DNA from: Luidia sarsii
Lineage: Eukaryota; Echinodermata; Asteroidea; Paxillosida; Luidiidae
Length of the DNA: 64,000 nt
Assembly (NCBI GenBank): GCA_949987565.1
Contig: OX465109.1
Location: 10,990,509 to 11,054,508, forward strand
Reading direction: 5' to 3'
Shown here: positions 34,801-49,800 of the stretch, one piece after another
Layout of the letters: each line of letters starts with the position of its first letter
Numbering within the stretch: position 1 is the stretch's first letter
Translations under genes and position numbers: made by a program
The notes under the pieces: model-generated
Databases searched by the model: none
What the model saw: only the letters and a program-made list of their open reading frames with translations
Told to the model about the DNA's origin: nothing

Positions 34801-37800
34801 CATGTACATGTACACGTGTTCATGTACATGTACTTGTAACTTATGGGTGGCCATCAAGGTGACAACGTCTCCCCAAAAAAGAAAAATTAATGCCAAGGAT
34901 TGGGCTGCCTCTGATGACTCCGCTGGTGGCTATGGAGCCCGAACTCGGAGGCACGTCTATCAGTTCCACGGGAAGGGCAGGGAATGCCATCACCCAGAGG
35001 AGACCCCTGGTTCTGTCGCACAACTACATTTGTACATGTACAGTGTACAGGTACGTATGTTCATGTACTGTACACAACATACATGTACTTTACAGTACAT
35101 GTACATGTACATGTACATGTACATAAATATGTGCGTGTGTTTGAGCTGTTGTCTAAGATGGAAGTTTATTTAGTGGTCTGCACCCTACTGTGAATAATAC
35201 AAGGTGCATTGGATGGATAGGCTGGTGCTGGCCCTGGTTGTATAGGGTAGGCAATACTGTGTACTAAGGCTGTTGTCGACAAGGCTTTTGTCGACATTGT
35301 CGCGACAAAGAAAATATTCCGACATGTCGACAAGGTTTTTTGGTTGTCGCGACAAAAACAATAAAATACATTAGCCTACATGTACCTCTACTGAGTCTAC
35401 TCATAATGGCCAATCTCTGAAAAGAAGGGAATAAAAAGGGAACAAAAGATCCTAAAATTGTGTGCTGAGCATTTCATTTTTGCTTATCCACGCCGCAAAA
35501 TAAAAGTAACTAAATATGTTGGAAGTTGGAAGGGATCGCGACGCGACCAAAGAAAATCGTTCACCGAACGCATTTTGCCATTACGATGTACAGTATATAC
35601 TGTATAGCGCACGTTTCTATGGCGAGTCGACAGCAGTACAGTAGCTGGTATACGTTGCTGCATCGCATGCATTTAATACACGTGCGTACGGGATACCAGT
35701 GCAATGCAGAGATCGGGAAAGATCGTGGACGTCCGAGGGAAGGATCGAGAAATGAGATCGCACGTGCGTCGCGGTCGGTACCTAGCTGAAAGTAGCCGCA
35801 TGTTTGGGCCCCAAATCCCGGCGGCCGCGGATTTTATTTCGTTGAAAAACGGACCGGAAGTACATTATGTACATCGGAAAAAGGCCTCCTTTGCCGCATA
35901 TGTTCTAGGTTTGTCTGAATGTATGGCTGAATACGCGGCCTCCTCCGTTTTTGGGCCCAATACGCGGCTGGTTTTTGGGTGCCCAATACGCGGCTACCTT
36001 TAGCTAGGTGCGGACGGTGACGTATTTTCTTTTCATCGAAACTATCTGGTTCTCCAACTTCCATGTACATGTGTACATAGCCAATAGGAAAACCACTGCA
36101 GCCGCTGTGCAGCGAATTCATAAATATTCATTATGTCTTGCAGTGATAACGCACGCATCGCCGACCGATGACGTCATGAATAAACAATGAGCAATCGCTT
36201 TTTTATGATTTTTTAGGAAATTACGACTGTAACACCCAATATCGGCACAAAAATTATTTTGTTGTGTATAATCTTAAATACGAAAGCCATTAAAATATGA
36301 AAATTTATTGAAATTAAGATTATCCATGAAAACTAATTTCACAAGTTCACAACTATGGCGGTTTGACATGCCCCATTCATTTATTACCTAAAAAAATTCC
36401 GACATTGTGACTACAGTTTTTTGACTAAATCGAGTCTCTGTCGCGACAATGTCGACAGTCGGCATAAAATTCTCGCGACATGTCGACAAGATTTTTTTCT
36501 CACGACAACAGCCTTACTGTGTACATACTGTGTACACTGTGCTGTATGCGTCACAACTCAATATTACTAATCCCACAGACATGCTAGGACTAGGAGTTAC
36601 CGGAACACATGCACATATAATTACTGGACGGTGAATCACGCACACGTGTACATTATTTCATTCCCTTGACACAATTTCTTTGTTGTTGTTTTTTCTGTTA
36701 GTTTGGTTACTAATGCAACCTGTGTATTAATTAAAAACTAGAAAAATAATGAGGGTTGCACTACTGTAGGTTTGGCAGACTCAAAACATTTGACAGTTCT
36801 CACTCCCAGTTTCATCTTTGCAGTTGGTATGCAAAAATAGTCATCAAAGAAATAGCTTGTACACTGTACATTTACATGTACTGGTACAGGTGTGTACAGT
36901 GTACATTTAAAAAAGTACATGTATGTGGCCCTGTCTAATGTTCTTTGCTACATGTATGTATTTGAATGAATTGATTAAACAAAATCCCAGTCAGTTCCCC
37001 TTTCCTTTGTTTGTAATTTGGACACTAAAATAAACATGGCTACTATTACTAAAGTAACTAATGACGGTTTGCCCTGGTCAGATGTAAATGTAATAAGCAT
37101 TGAGTGCTCAGTGCTTTACCCAATTGCATGTACTGGGTAGATAGAAATGTGCCTGCAAACCAGCATGCAAGAATAAGTTGATTTTAAGTTCCCTTATCAT
37201 CAATTTCAAATCCTAGTGCTGTTCCAGTGCCCGGGCACATGTTCTGCCACTAATGTATTAAATGTACACCCCTTCCTGATCAAATTAATGCTTTATCGAC
37301 TGGCAAATCCAGCCCTAATCTCATCTCCCCAGCAAAGTCCGCAAATTGTGGGCCGGAGGGGGACGCAGAACTGTAGTGGGTCTTTGTATGTTCATACATG
37401 TACACAGAATGTCCTGCACTGAAGGTCAGCCCATCCTTTTACGTGTGCAGGCTGGCAACATGATAATCATAATGGCCTGTGATTGCATGCAAATAAATAC
37501 ATTGCTTGTGTTTGTTTTCCTACTCAGTCAACTTCAATCTAGACTGCGGGGGGGGGGGGGCTTGAAGTTGATATTGGTTCAGTGGGTTGTGCTACGTGTA
37601 CGTGTATCCTCAACTTTGTTCATGTACCGGTACCCGTACAGTACATGTACTTAGTGGTCCTGGTTCAAATCCCACCTTGCTGGTACACATGTATCCACAT
37701 TTGACCCTCCATGTCTTCGCTTTCCTAGATGTAATGTACCGGTACAATTGTACATTTACAACTGTACATGTAGGCCTATGTGAAAGTGACCATTTATTCA

Positions 37801-40800
37801 AAGACCTGTGGAACTTTTCATCAGAGACCTTTTATAAAAGTGCATGCATACAATGTACATGTACATGTACACATGTACTTTACACTTTAAGAAATGCCAA
37901 AAAATGTTGCAAACTGCTAGGTTTACATATTACAATAGATGACCAAAATACACAAATTGTAAAAGTTCAGAGGGCCTGACATTTCAATCCCTTGTCAGGC
38001 CCTGAAAATTTGATGAGATCTTTCGGCACTCCTTGAAGTTCTGAACCAAATGCTGCTGGAGGTTGAGTTTCACAATCACAGATCTCTTCCTCTCTCAGAG
38101 TTATGTACATGTAGCATCTCTCTTTAAGAAGAATTCCGCCTTTATCAAGAAATCAGTCTCAGTTACACCTCAACCCATGAAGTGAAATTCCAAAAATTAC
38201 TGCAGACCAGCCTGAGTGAGCTCTGGACCATTCAGAAGTCTTCAATGGAGTGATCAGTGTTCACACATTCACACGTACATGTATACAATGTACACTGTAC
38301 ATGTACATGTACATGTACAGTACATTACTGAAATGTACAATTGTACATAAATTATGTATTAAAGATTAGGAGGGCTTGACGTTTTGATCCTGGCAGGACC
38401 TTTCAGGATCGAAACGTCAGGCCATCCTAATTTTTTATGTTTTTTTGGGGGGGTCAGATTCAGCACATTACATTATATAGGCCTAATGTGGCCAAAAATA
38501 ACTGTCAAGTATACATGTACATGTACATGGCCTACATGTAGGCTACATGTACAACTGGCTACATGTACAACTGGAATACGTGTACTTACGGTACATGTAC
38601 ATTGTATGTAAGTTACTAACACACATTGAAGTACATGTACAGTATATATATGTACATGTACATGTCATGTATGTACATGTCTTGAGCCTGAGGTTTGGAG
38701 AAATCTTATGAAATGATTACATAATGTTTTTTATGCATAATGCACAATGTTACCGGTATATACGTACAATGTACCGGGTACATGTACAATGTACAATGTA
38801 CATACATGTATGTATTTGTACCAGTATACATTTGTTGTATCCTCCAATAACCGGTTTTCGACGATATAAGGACTTTTCTTCAAACTGAACAATGTGGACG
38901 AAAGTATCACTCTAAAAGAGGTCTCAGTCACTTTGTTCACACCACAGACTATTAGAATAATTATAGAGAAGGTTGATCAAGCCTGTCATTTCGGTAAGAT
39001 TACCCGCTTTTGTTGACGTCCGCGGCGCACCGCGCAGTAAGCACCGTCACCTATTTTCGTCAGTGGTGTTTAGTAAGGTGTCCCAGTGTAGCCAAACGCA
39101 AAATACATTCTTAAATTAACTCAAAATGCTGTGTGGCACTATTAAATTCTTCCCTGTATGTTTTTTTGTGTTCATCTTTGTTTTTGTTTTTCCACACTGC
39201 TTCTAACACTTTCCTCAAATCATTCATAATTTATGCTTAAAACATATTGGTCTTGTTGATGTCTTCTTTCGTGACGTTTAAAAAAAACCTCCACAATCCT
39301 CTTTCTCACTGCTTCTTCAGTTATATAACCTTTCCAAATTTCACTCAAGAGACACATTTCCTCCTTCTTGGTACTTTCTCTAGCTGCTCTTTTATTTTTT
39401 TTATTTTTTTTTTAAAGCCTATTGGGCCATGTTACTTTTTGTCTTTAAATAATAATTTAAAAAAATATTTAAAAAATTATATAAGCGAGACGCCCTATAG
39501 TAGCCTCCATAGTTTTTACCCAGAACGGACTGCCTCAAGTTGCGTGATATATTTTTTTTCTACGGATGTTGGGGTTTGTTATGGTAAACTCAGTTTTGTT
39601 TTAGGACCAACAATAAAGAAAACTGGAGCTTCGAAGCAACTGCCAATTTTGTACCTAGGAAAATACACCCCTAAAGAGCAACTTTTTGAATAACACGAGT
39701 TTGGCCTACTGGAAAAGCCTTAAATTTCCACATTTTCGGTGACGGACAAGAGCAGGAAACCAACTGTAAGATATGAAGTCTGAGATCGTTATACGGAGTT
39801 GTTTTCATAGTGCGATGTGAGTTAGAAGGCTAAGCGTCGAAAACGTGTAGCGTCGAAAACGGGGGTTCCCACGATACATGTACCGGTGTACATGTATGAT
39901 TGTACAAAGACAGTACATGTACAATGTACATGTACATGTACATGTATGATGTGTACATGTACGGTACATGTACATTGTACCGTACAGGGTACCGGATACA
40001 TGCACATTGATAGACTTCTTCTACATGTATCAGTACAGTACGTACATGTGAAATACACATTTCCCGTGTTTTAGTGATTTCCAAATACCAGTTTTGTGAA
40101 AACCAAGTTGTGGATACCGTACAGTACAGTACACCTTTGAAATCCTTGTGGACATCTACACACTGTACATGTACAGTACACTGTACACAGTTATCACACA
40201 TGTACATGTACATGTACATGTACAGTATTCAACCTACAGTATTGGACCACTGTATGTACAATGTAAAGTAAGTCTCCACAAGGCACTAGATTCACACCTA
40301 GTGTACATTATACATTAGTGTTCATGATTGATTGGGGCCATGAGACACCTGCCAAAAGTCCTTGTTTGCAAACAACCAGCCATTTACAGGGGGGCTTACA
40401 CCTTCAGTTTCTCTATAGGACTTGATGGATTGGCCTTCCTTGCTTGCACGGCAGACTCTACAGTACTGTACATGCTTAAAAAGTTGAGCTACGGTATTCA
40501 AACTATTTGGCCCCAAGGTTTGGCTGTGGCCTCCCCAGATAAGGAGACTGGGATTGTTTTCGCCAGCCAAACAAATGGCCAAATGATTGTGGCATCTTCC
40601 CAATGTTATTTTTCTTCTACTGTACAATGTATGTATAATAATTAATATGCTCAGTCATAGTTTGTACAGTATTCCAGATGGTTAACAGATGTACAGTACA
40701 GCTGTACATGTACATGTACATGTACATGTACAGTATGTACATGAATTGTATTTGTACATGTACAGTACTGTACAATAGTAATACATGTGTACATGTAACT

Positions 40801-43800
40801 CCTGAAAGAGGAAGTGCAGTGGCATTAATGCACTGCTCATTTTTAAATCCAATTTTCAAGATGAAATTTGTGTTCGCCTGACCTGGCACATGTACTGTAC
40901 ATGTACTTTCCATAGATCCACACTACGGTACATGTACATGTAGGTGTATTGCCAGGCAATCGTGCAAAGCACTGAGCATACATGTAGTATATATATACTA
41001 TAGCGCTGCATGTAACTTCACTTTGGGAAGGGGAAACCCTGACTGAATGACATTCACACTCTCACCAATGCCAATCATAAAACTGTTCTTCTCTGTCCTC
41101 TCTTTTTCAGCCGCCCTCACAGATAGTATGTGCACAACTGCCGAAAGCTGTGATGAATGTATAGTCAAAAGCCCTCTGTGTGGCTGGTGTGAGAACAGTG
41201 TAAGTACCAATTGATGAGATGAAAAATGCATTGTACAGGCCGACTTTAAAATCTCCAGTGTGTACAGTATATGCACAGTAAGTATTACCCGGATTCAATG
41301 CATCATAATGCCTTTACAATGTGAAGTTTGTGAACATTATTGTCCTTCTGGGAATTGCATCCCACAGATAAATCACAAAGCCACTGATAGAACATCCAAA
41401 CAGATCTTTGTATCTCAGTTGCATGAATCATTTCAGACGAAACCAAATTCCTCTTGTCTGAATGTACATGTACTAATGCACACTACACACTGTCCGTGTC
41501 ACGTACAAATGAAGCCCGGTAGAGCCCGATGACTGCACTTGACCTTTGACACTGTCCCACTAGGTGGGGGAGGTCCAGATTTCTTTCACTTGGTCCTGCA
41601 GTACCATGGAGAACCGAGGGTCCCGCTACCACTCTTACCAGAGTGTGACCTGTGCACATACATGTACCTGTACATGTATGTGCACATTGTACCTGTACAT
41701 GTGTACAGTTGTACATTATTATAATGGAGCAAGGCTGTAGCTGTGCCATTAAATCATTTCACTCACAATATATCCTACATGCATGTGTTATGTGATGTAC
41801 AGTGTAGGGCCTATGTGTTTGGCCTCTGTCAGATCTGATTAGCTTTTTATCAGCAGCTGCAGTAAATGAACATGAACAGTACAGTGTACACGTATACATG
41901 TACACTGTACTGTTCATGTTCATTGACTGCAGCAGTACATGTACATGTACTTCATAGTATCAAATAATTATACTGAACTTAAAGTGACAAATTCAAAATA
42001 CACTGCATATATGTACAGTACTGTACAATGTACATTACAACAATGAAGACCTGTACAATGTACAGTACATGTACCGGTACATGTACATGTACATGTACTG
42101 TACAGTGTGTATACTGTACATGTACCGGTATCTACATGTACATGTGTACGTAAAGTTTTACATGTTCATACATGTACATGTACAGCAGGCCTACTGTATG
42201 TACACGTACAGTACACACAACCATGTACATGTACACGTACATGTACAGTAGGCCTACATGTACATGTACACGTACAGTAGGCCTACGTACTCTATACACT
42301 TCAGTACATACACATGTAATGTACATGGACATGTACACATAAACTTCATGTACAGTGCATACTGTACTGTATAGTGTACCACCAAAATCAAAACATTTTT
42401 GTGGTGACTGACTGACTGTTTTCTCAGAAGTTGAGGCATGCTGTTGTCAGATGGCATACAGCTGTATGATGTATTTGCGGTACAGTAACATGCCCTGGCC
42501 CTGAGGTCCCCCTTGTCCCCAGACAGCATGTATACTGTACACCTCCATGTACCAATGTCTGACTGTGTACAAAGCCATTTCAGTCGGCATTCTTTTGAAG
42601 AAATATCTTCCTCATCCAAAGCTTGTGACATTTCACATGGTGGATGGACCGCACAGTGTTCTGTACTTGAGTGCAAAGGTGACCAATCACAGATCTTAAA
42701 AGATGGTAAGAGCACTGGTATGCAAAACTGCATGTACAGGTCTCAAATATATATATTTTTTTAATCACAGATCTTATCACCGGATGAATCTCAGAAATCA
42801 TTTTCCATGTTTATTTCACGGAAAACTATTCTGTTTCGAAGGTTTAGTTTTAAGAATCTTTCCACTGAGATAAAAACAATGGAGATATTTTTAAAGATTT
42901 TTTTGTAATTTAGGTAATAAAAGTCTAAATGCAAGCAGCTTACAGTGTTGTGTAATTACTTCTTCACACTCGATATTCGTTTGACGCTCTTGCCAAAAGA
43001 GACTCGGACCTCTGAATCCTTTTTTGTAATTAATGCAGTGCTTGTCGCTGGTCGGGGTTTTCGTCGCACGTTCTCTGGTGCCATTCTTGATGGTTTTTGT
43101 CTGTCTCCTTGACAGGGATTTGACGATGAGTCATATTCAAGGTGCGATCTTCCCGATAATCTGAAGCGACGGGGCTGCAAGGATAGCAACATCAACTTCC
43201 CGAAGAACGACTTAACCATTGTGGAGGTGAGACAGGGGGAGTGGACACCTCCGAAGGCCATCCGCAGGTTTTACTTAAAGGGTGCCAATACCAATCACCC
43301 ATGAAAAAAAAATCAATTTTTAGAGATCTATGCATTTTTGCCGGTCTTATGAAAACCTTAGAAATGGTTCAGCTGTTTCTGTTCTGGCTTGGTGCACTGT
43401 GAAAATGTGTGCACTTCATCATCTAGCAACTCCAACCTACCAAAATTGCCAGGTACAGTGTACACGTACATGTAAATTCTAGGTGGAATGAGAGTCAAAC
43501 CAATCAATTGTTGGTTGCCGAGCTAAGATTTCCCAGCCATGCACTCCAGGCAGGGTGAACTGAAGCAAGGCACTGTGGCTGTATTGGGGTTAAAAATGCT
43601 GCCAGCAATAACTACTTACAGTAGCCACAGAATGAGTCAACCACAATCAAGGTGAGAGTTGGGGTGCAATCATGTGCATGTACATTTACATGTACATGTT
43701 CACACACGAAGGACATTTGAAGGCAGAAAGAGTGCCCCCCCCCCAAAAAAAAGGCAATGCATTTATTCACATTGTGTTTCACCTCTAGAGTTCAATTATC

Positions 43801-46800
43801 TACTTACACAAAATGCATCTGAAGCTATATGTACAGGTCTTCATAAGTCTATGTAAAACTGGGATTTGTTGGCGGCACTCTTTAGCGTGAATTCTCCCAG
43901 TCTTCCCTTGTCCTTCACCCGGGAGCAGGGCAGCCAAATTGATCGGTCTCTAGAGAGGGGGGCAGTGGAGACCAATCATTACGACAAATTAGCACCGTTG
44001 CCTGTAAGGTAAAAAGAAAGGCAGGTGCAGTGCGGGTGGGAAGGGCTGACTCAGTCTACATTGTACCTCTGTTTTATGCTCACTCCATTGCAGATGATTT
44101 TTTTTTCCTTGATTCAAGCGGCTCAATTTGATGTGAAGGACAGAGAAATAAAAAATGTACAAGGAATCTAATGGCAACTACATGTATATGTCAACAGCTT
44201 AAGAACTCTTCAGAAATGTTGACAAGGCCTGACATTCACATCCAAGCAGGAACACTCTGAGAGCTTCTGTGAAATGTCCAGCCATGTAGAGTGGCAGACC
44301 CTTCAAATGTTTTAATGTTTTTACTCTGGTCATTGTAGTCGGAAAGCAGTTGGCAACAGTTTTTTACCACTTTAAGATCAAGAAGGAATGTGGACAGGCA
44401 AAGCTGCTATTGAGGCACCTTGGACACACACTGTACAAGTGGAATTACATTGTACACTGTAGCTCTTATTGGTTTGTATCCACAAGGATAACCATTGGGA
44501 CTTGGGTACCTTCTAATACATGTTCATGTGTACCTCTAACCTGCGCTCGTGTTTTTTTTCTTCTCTACGCCACGCCAGGATAAACCGCTCAGCAATGCTG
44601 GTGACACAGGAGATATCGTGCAAGTCAACCCCCAGAAGATCTCACTTGAAATGAGACCAGGTACAGTAGATGTCTTAAAGGGAAACTGAGGGGCCACACC
44701 ACTCATGGATGAATGGACTGCGTGCAGTGCCTAGTAAATCTACATGTCGGAGCCAACATGTACATCCACAATGGCCGGCATTTTCACAAACCAGTGAATC
44801 ATTCTCATCTAGAACATTTGCATGAAACCATTCCCCAACAGATAAAATTAAGTCTCACTTCATATTGGTTACATGTACCTTACAGATCACCGCATCACAA
44901 GAATACTTTTACATTACCATTAAAATACAGGAAATTAAGGATAAAAAAACGTCAGTATCTTTAAAAAGCGCAAATTTCAAAAATACATCAGTTCCCATGA
45001 ATTCACCAGTCCATTGGTGCGCGTTTGCATTCAAGTGTCCTGTGTTACTGCTTCTCCTTGTTGAGTCCATGAAAATGGCTATGCTTGTATAAAGCAAATA
45101 CAGTTCAAGTTGAACTATCTGTAAGGTTCATGCAGTGTTCGGGTCAAAGTGAATTGAGGAGAAAAATATTCATGGCGCCAAAGTTGATAGAATGCCTTTC
45201 CTTTACTTAGCTTGACAATTGACTGAATGCATGTAAATGTACATGTACCCGGTACATTAAGGTCAAACATCAGCGCTTGTCAGTTCACTTTCTGCATGTA
45301 CATGTACATTGACATCATACAGCACCTTTTTTATGTAAGCAAGTTCCTCTGGCTCTTAACCCCTGCCTACCCAGGTCCTCTAGTCCAAAGCTCCAAGGGC
45401 TGATGCCTTCCATATGCCCTGGGCTGAGACAGAATTGGTGGGCTACTTCTAAGTGTCATCAGGACTCAATTTCAGACCAAGACTCATCCTGAATGCCTAT
45501 CAATCTTAGTTGCCCAGCATACATAGAGTGATATACATTATTACAGAACAAGTTACTGTGTATGGTGGACTTTGGTGATGTTGTACATGTATAGTGTAGC
45601 AACTACATGTAAGACTAAAAAGTCGTTTTAAGATCAGTCTTATCCTTTGCTGAAATCAAGTACCGGTAAAAGACAAACTACTCCCCTAACTATAGCTAGC
45701 CAATATCTTTGACCTGCTTTAAGCACCAAAACCCTTGTTCAATATAATCAGCTTGTCTGCCAAAGTACATGCACTTTCACCACTTGTTTAAATACAAGTA
45801 AACCACAACGATAATCAGGTGAAATATGGTTGGCAATCTTGTTTCAACCAAGGCAGAGCTTTTATACTTAACAAGTTTTCATGCTTTGTGGTAACGGTAG
45901 TTTTATGTATGCTCTAGGCATACAGTGGACCTGAGTACACTGACAGAGATGTCTACATGTACAGTACTGTACACACATGTACATCAAGCAGTAGGAGTGT
46001 GTGCCTGTAGGAAGGCCCCGGAGATCAATGTCACAATACCTTACATCAGTTGTGAGTTGTGACACGAAGTAGGATGGATACATGTAGCTTATCCTTAGCT
46101 ATGACTGTTGTACATTACCTAATAGGTATCCTACATGTAGCAGGACCTTTTTCAATTGGCAGAATTCTTCCTTTGAGAAAGGTCATACTGTACATGTAGG
46201 ATTAAAACCTCAGGCCCTCTATATTTTAAAGATAAATTTGCATTTGGTCTTTTTGAGTTACTAAGCAGTTTGCAACATTTGTGTACATGTAAAGTACACT
46301 TTCTTATTGCTCATACGTACATGTACAATGTACATGTACATATGTAGGTTATGATGGCTTTGATGAAATTGACCTCAGAGGTCATACAGATAGCCTTCCT
46401 CTCTCTGATTACACATGTATATCAATCAAACAGGCTGGTCACTCAAGTTTCAATCCCTGTCTCCCTGCATACTCTGCATAGCACGGGTATGAATCAACGG
46501 CACAGCTGTGTTTCCACTTGTCATCAGCAAAGGCACGCAGTATACATTTACATGTACACCAGTACATGAAGCATTTTCGGGTTTCTATCAATGGGCATTA
46601 TAAAAATCTCGGCCATGAGCTTGTCCTTACTCCACAGAGTCACTGCCACAAGGTTGTACATATACATTGTATACTGTACGTACATGTATTTGTAAGTAAA
46701 GTGAAGTCATGAACTTCTTCAAACACTCAAAACACGCTCCATGTTGTCAATTGACAATCTACATTCTACCACCAAGTGACCCCCTGTGCAGGCATTACTA

Positions 46801-49800
46801 AATCATAGTACGGTACTCACTGAAGATGTAAATCATTCATGCCTAGGGTGGATTACTGGATTTCACCAAGCCCCACCCTGCATCATAACCCGACTTACAG
46901 ATGGAATGCCTATCAATATCATGGTCTTGATAGGTCGTATGGCTTCTGTGCACCACTCATTTCCTTGCGATTGGCCGTGAGTTACGTTGAGTTTGATGAA
47001 ATCAACCACCCTTTTTCATGGAAAACAAGTTTAAAGCTAGTTGAAGTTTTAGATGTCACAGTGCATCATTGTGAAAATGACTTACAGTACCTGTACATAC
47101 ACACATATGTACATGTATTTTGTACAAGTAACGGTACTAAGCTGTAAAAAAGCAAGTTTTTTTGGCCATAGATCACTGCATAATTTGATGGTGAAAATTT
47201 CTATTTGTACCAAAGTCCATTTTAAAATTTTGAAAAAAGGACATTTCCGTAGCTTTTTGAGAAAGATCCTGCCAGGAGCCAAAATCAGGCCCTTTTAAAT
47301 GTTTGAAATTTGCATTTTAGTAATTCACGTGAAGGTCACCTTGCAAAAATTTAGTTTGATTTGAGACAAACAAAGTTTTAGGGTTAGAAAAAAATCAATC
47401 CACATGTGAACCTACATGAACTGTACATACTGTACCGGTATGTACACTGTACTTGTACATTCCATGCAAACCTTCAAAGCTAGCATACATGTACATGTAC
47501 GTACATGTACAGTGTACATGTTTACAATGCATGGTTGGTTTTCGGGGACAAATAAAAGCGTGACTTTCTGACATTAAGTGCAATCTTGAACACGGATTGG
47601 GTGCAATGAAAGACAATCTTGTTCAGCTGGGAATTGTCCACATCTCACACAAGCGATCCCTTGTGTAGCATTTGTAGCCATGCAGCCCCAGTTGTACATA
47701 GTACGTGCAGGCTATCTAGACTCCATCAGACATGAGAATACCCCAGAGTCCTTTTTGCTGAGGCCGGACCCAGACAGAGTGTAGCCTATTCCGTTTGATA
47801 AATGTGGCCTTTAAGCCGTGCCATGCCTTTGTGCCTAATCAGCTTTTTCACCAAACAGGGGTGGGTTTTTTTCTGAAAATCGTTTCATTTTTTTAAAGCT
47901 TTGCTATGGTTGATGTACCTTCTTTCATAATCAGTTTGAAGAACCATTCATTTCCATCCATAAAAACGCAAAATCTAGCATGTTGTGAGCTTCACCTTGC
48001 CAGTTTTATCAGCCAATAAAATATTTAAATAGCCATTTCTCCATAAAGCATTTCATTTTTGGTGACATATGAATTTTGATTACAGTGTACACTGTACAGG
48101 TGTATCTCAGGAATGGAACGTGCTACAGAGGTCAAACTTGCATCAAAATAAAGCTTATTTCATGCTCTTTGACTGTTCAAAATTTAGACTGAAGGGCCTG
48201 TAAGTGTAATGCAGAACCAGTCTCAATTGGCAAATCACTCTTAATCCAAAAACTGCAAAAAGTCATGCAGAACTGCTAGAATAGATTTAAACACTACATG
48301 TAGGAATTCAGCTGTGAAGAGCTTGTCTGGAGGGGGAGGAGGAGGTGAGATGTTTTTTCCAGGTTGATAAAAAAAAAATCCCATCGCCTGCAAACATCCA
48401 TGATCAGTGTGTTTGGCTATTATGACGTCAATCTGCATGTACTACGCCCATCGGGGTGGTTCTGTCTCTCCCTGACATTTGGAGGGAATCGCATTAGAGC
48501 TTGTTTGCCAGTTAAATTGCCAGCCACATGTATCTGTGGCGTTGGTCGCTTTGGCAACCCTCGGGGAGATGGTATGGAGCAGGCGGGATGGAGCAGTTTG
48601 TCTATCCACCCTCCTTGTTCCAGTTTTCGGTTACCGACCAGAGAGAGAGAGAGAGCAGCTGAGATTCATCAAACAGAAGATGTGGGCCAATTTCTCTGTA
48701 TTTTTCTTTCTCCTTTTTAAAGCCAAGCTGTTTTTATGTCAATGCCAACAGATCCCTCAGACGAGTTTTTGTCTGTGAGAATTACCCTTACAGTAAAGTA
48801 ACCCTCAAAGATAAAGGGTTTCGTTTCCCCCAAGCCCCACCCCCCCCCCCCTCTAGATCTGGGCCTTCCCTTCAGACCTCCCCCTCAATCTCCTGTCCCA
48901 GGGAAAAAATTGGGCTATGTACATGTGTACGCTGTGACCGCTGTCCCAATTAAACATGATTATTGCGATTCAAACTCCACTTTTTGTGTGGGGTGGACTA
49001 TAAAAAAACGTGATTATTAATGGGAATTGAGTCGCGATTTTGACTCCACTATACAGGTACATTTGTAAGTGAGACTTTTCCAAATATTCGTGTTCATTTG
49101 CAACGCGATGTGGGTTGGAAGTTGGAACACTGTGCTGAATCGCATCATTGTTTTTTTAATCCCACAATGCACCGCGCTCTGACTGATAGGAAGTGTTGCG
49201 CTTATTTTTATGTCTCCCTGCATGGGCCTCCCTCAAGGACACACCCATGATTTGACCGCAATTCCTAACCCCAATCGGCATGTGATTTTTTGGCCTGTGT
49301 GGACTCGAGCTAACAGAAATGGTTTTTGTATGGCGTTTTTAAGTCGCGATTACTTGGACAGTGGAAATGGCCTTAATGGTTCCAATCCCACGAAATGCCC
49401 AAAGTAGAAATAAAATGTCTCCGAAAGACAGACATGTACATGTAGAGTACATACATGTACATAGACCGCTATACTATGTCTGAATCGTTGAGTCCCTAAA
49501 CCCTTGGATCTCCTGAGAACCACGCGTACATGTACCGGGGGGATTTGTGGACAAATTAATTGTGCATATTTTACAGGTACACTTTTGTACAGTGTACATG
49601 TGCATTTTGTGACCACACAGTGCTCTCAATGTAAAATAGATCCTGCCTTCATATATTCCATCCCCATTTTTTGTAGGATACTGCTAGGGGGCTGTGGGCA
49701 TTTATTCCAAATCTCATTTGCAGATCTCATCTCCAGCAGATTCAGATTAAAGAAAAAACTACATGTAGCTACATGTACAGTATCTTCAATCTCGATATTC

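Larger units (their letters stand above)
26500..41100. repeat. TACATG/GTACATGTAC-rich sequence in integrin intron 1
   Basis: The palindromic hexamer register TACATG (GTACATGTAC) recurs hundreds of times across the 15.2-kb intron. Dense blocks are at 28645-28740, 28845-29120, 29285-29335, 29685-29930, 31215-31660, 32520-32640, 32845-32960, 33290-33610, 34620-34830, 35030-35125, 38270-38350, 38510-38680, 39880-39980, 40195-40225 and 40690-40790. Reading frames here encode only Tyr/Met/Cys/Thr/Val/His repeats and are artefacts. No nested gene was recognised. Confidence 0.9.

Noticed and set aside
35265..36516. A protein-coding gene in the CpG-rich region near 35.5-36.0 kb
   Set aside because: The segment is the interior of a TIR-bounded hAT-type element with target duplication; the frames are short and unlike transposase.
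25876..41110. A separate gene nested in the large integrin intron 1
   Set aside because: No frame longer than about 130 codons, none with recognisable domains or adjoining splice sites; only islands of unknown function remain.
28630..42340. Many frames rich in Tyr, Met, Cys, Thr, Val and His
   Set aside because: Direct translations of TACATG arrays, open on both strands and in several frames because the hexamer holds no stop; no domain or conserved residue pattern.
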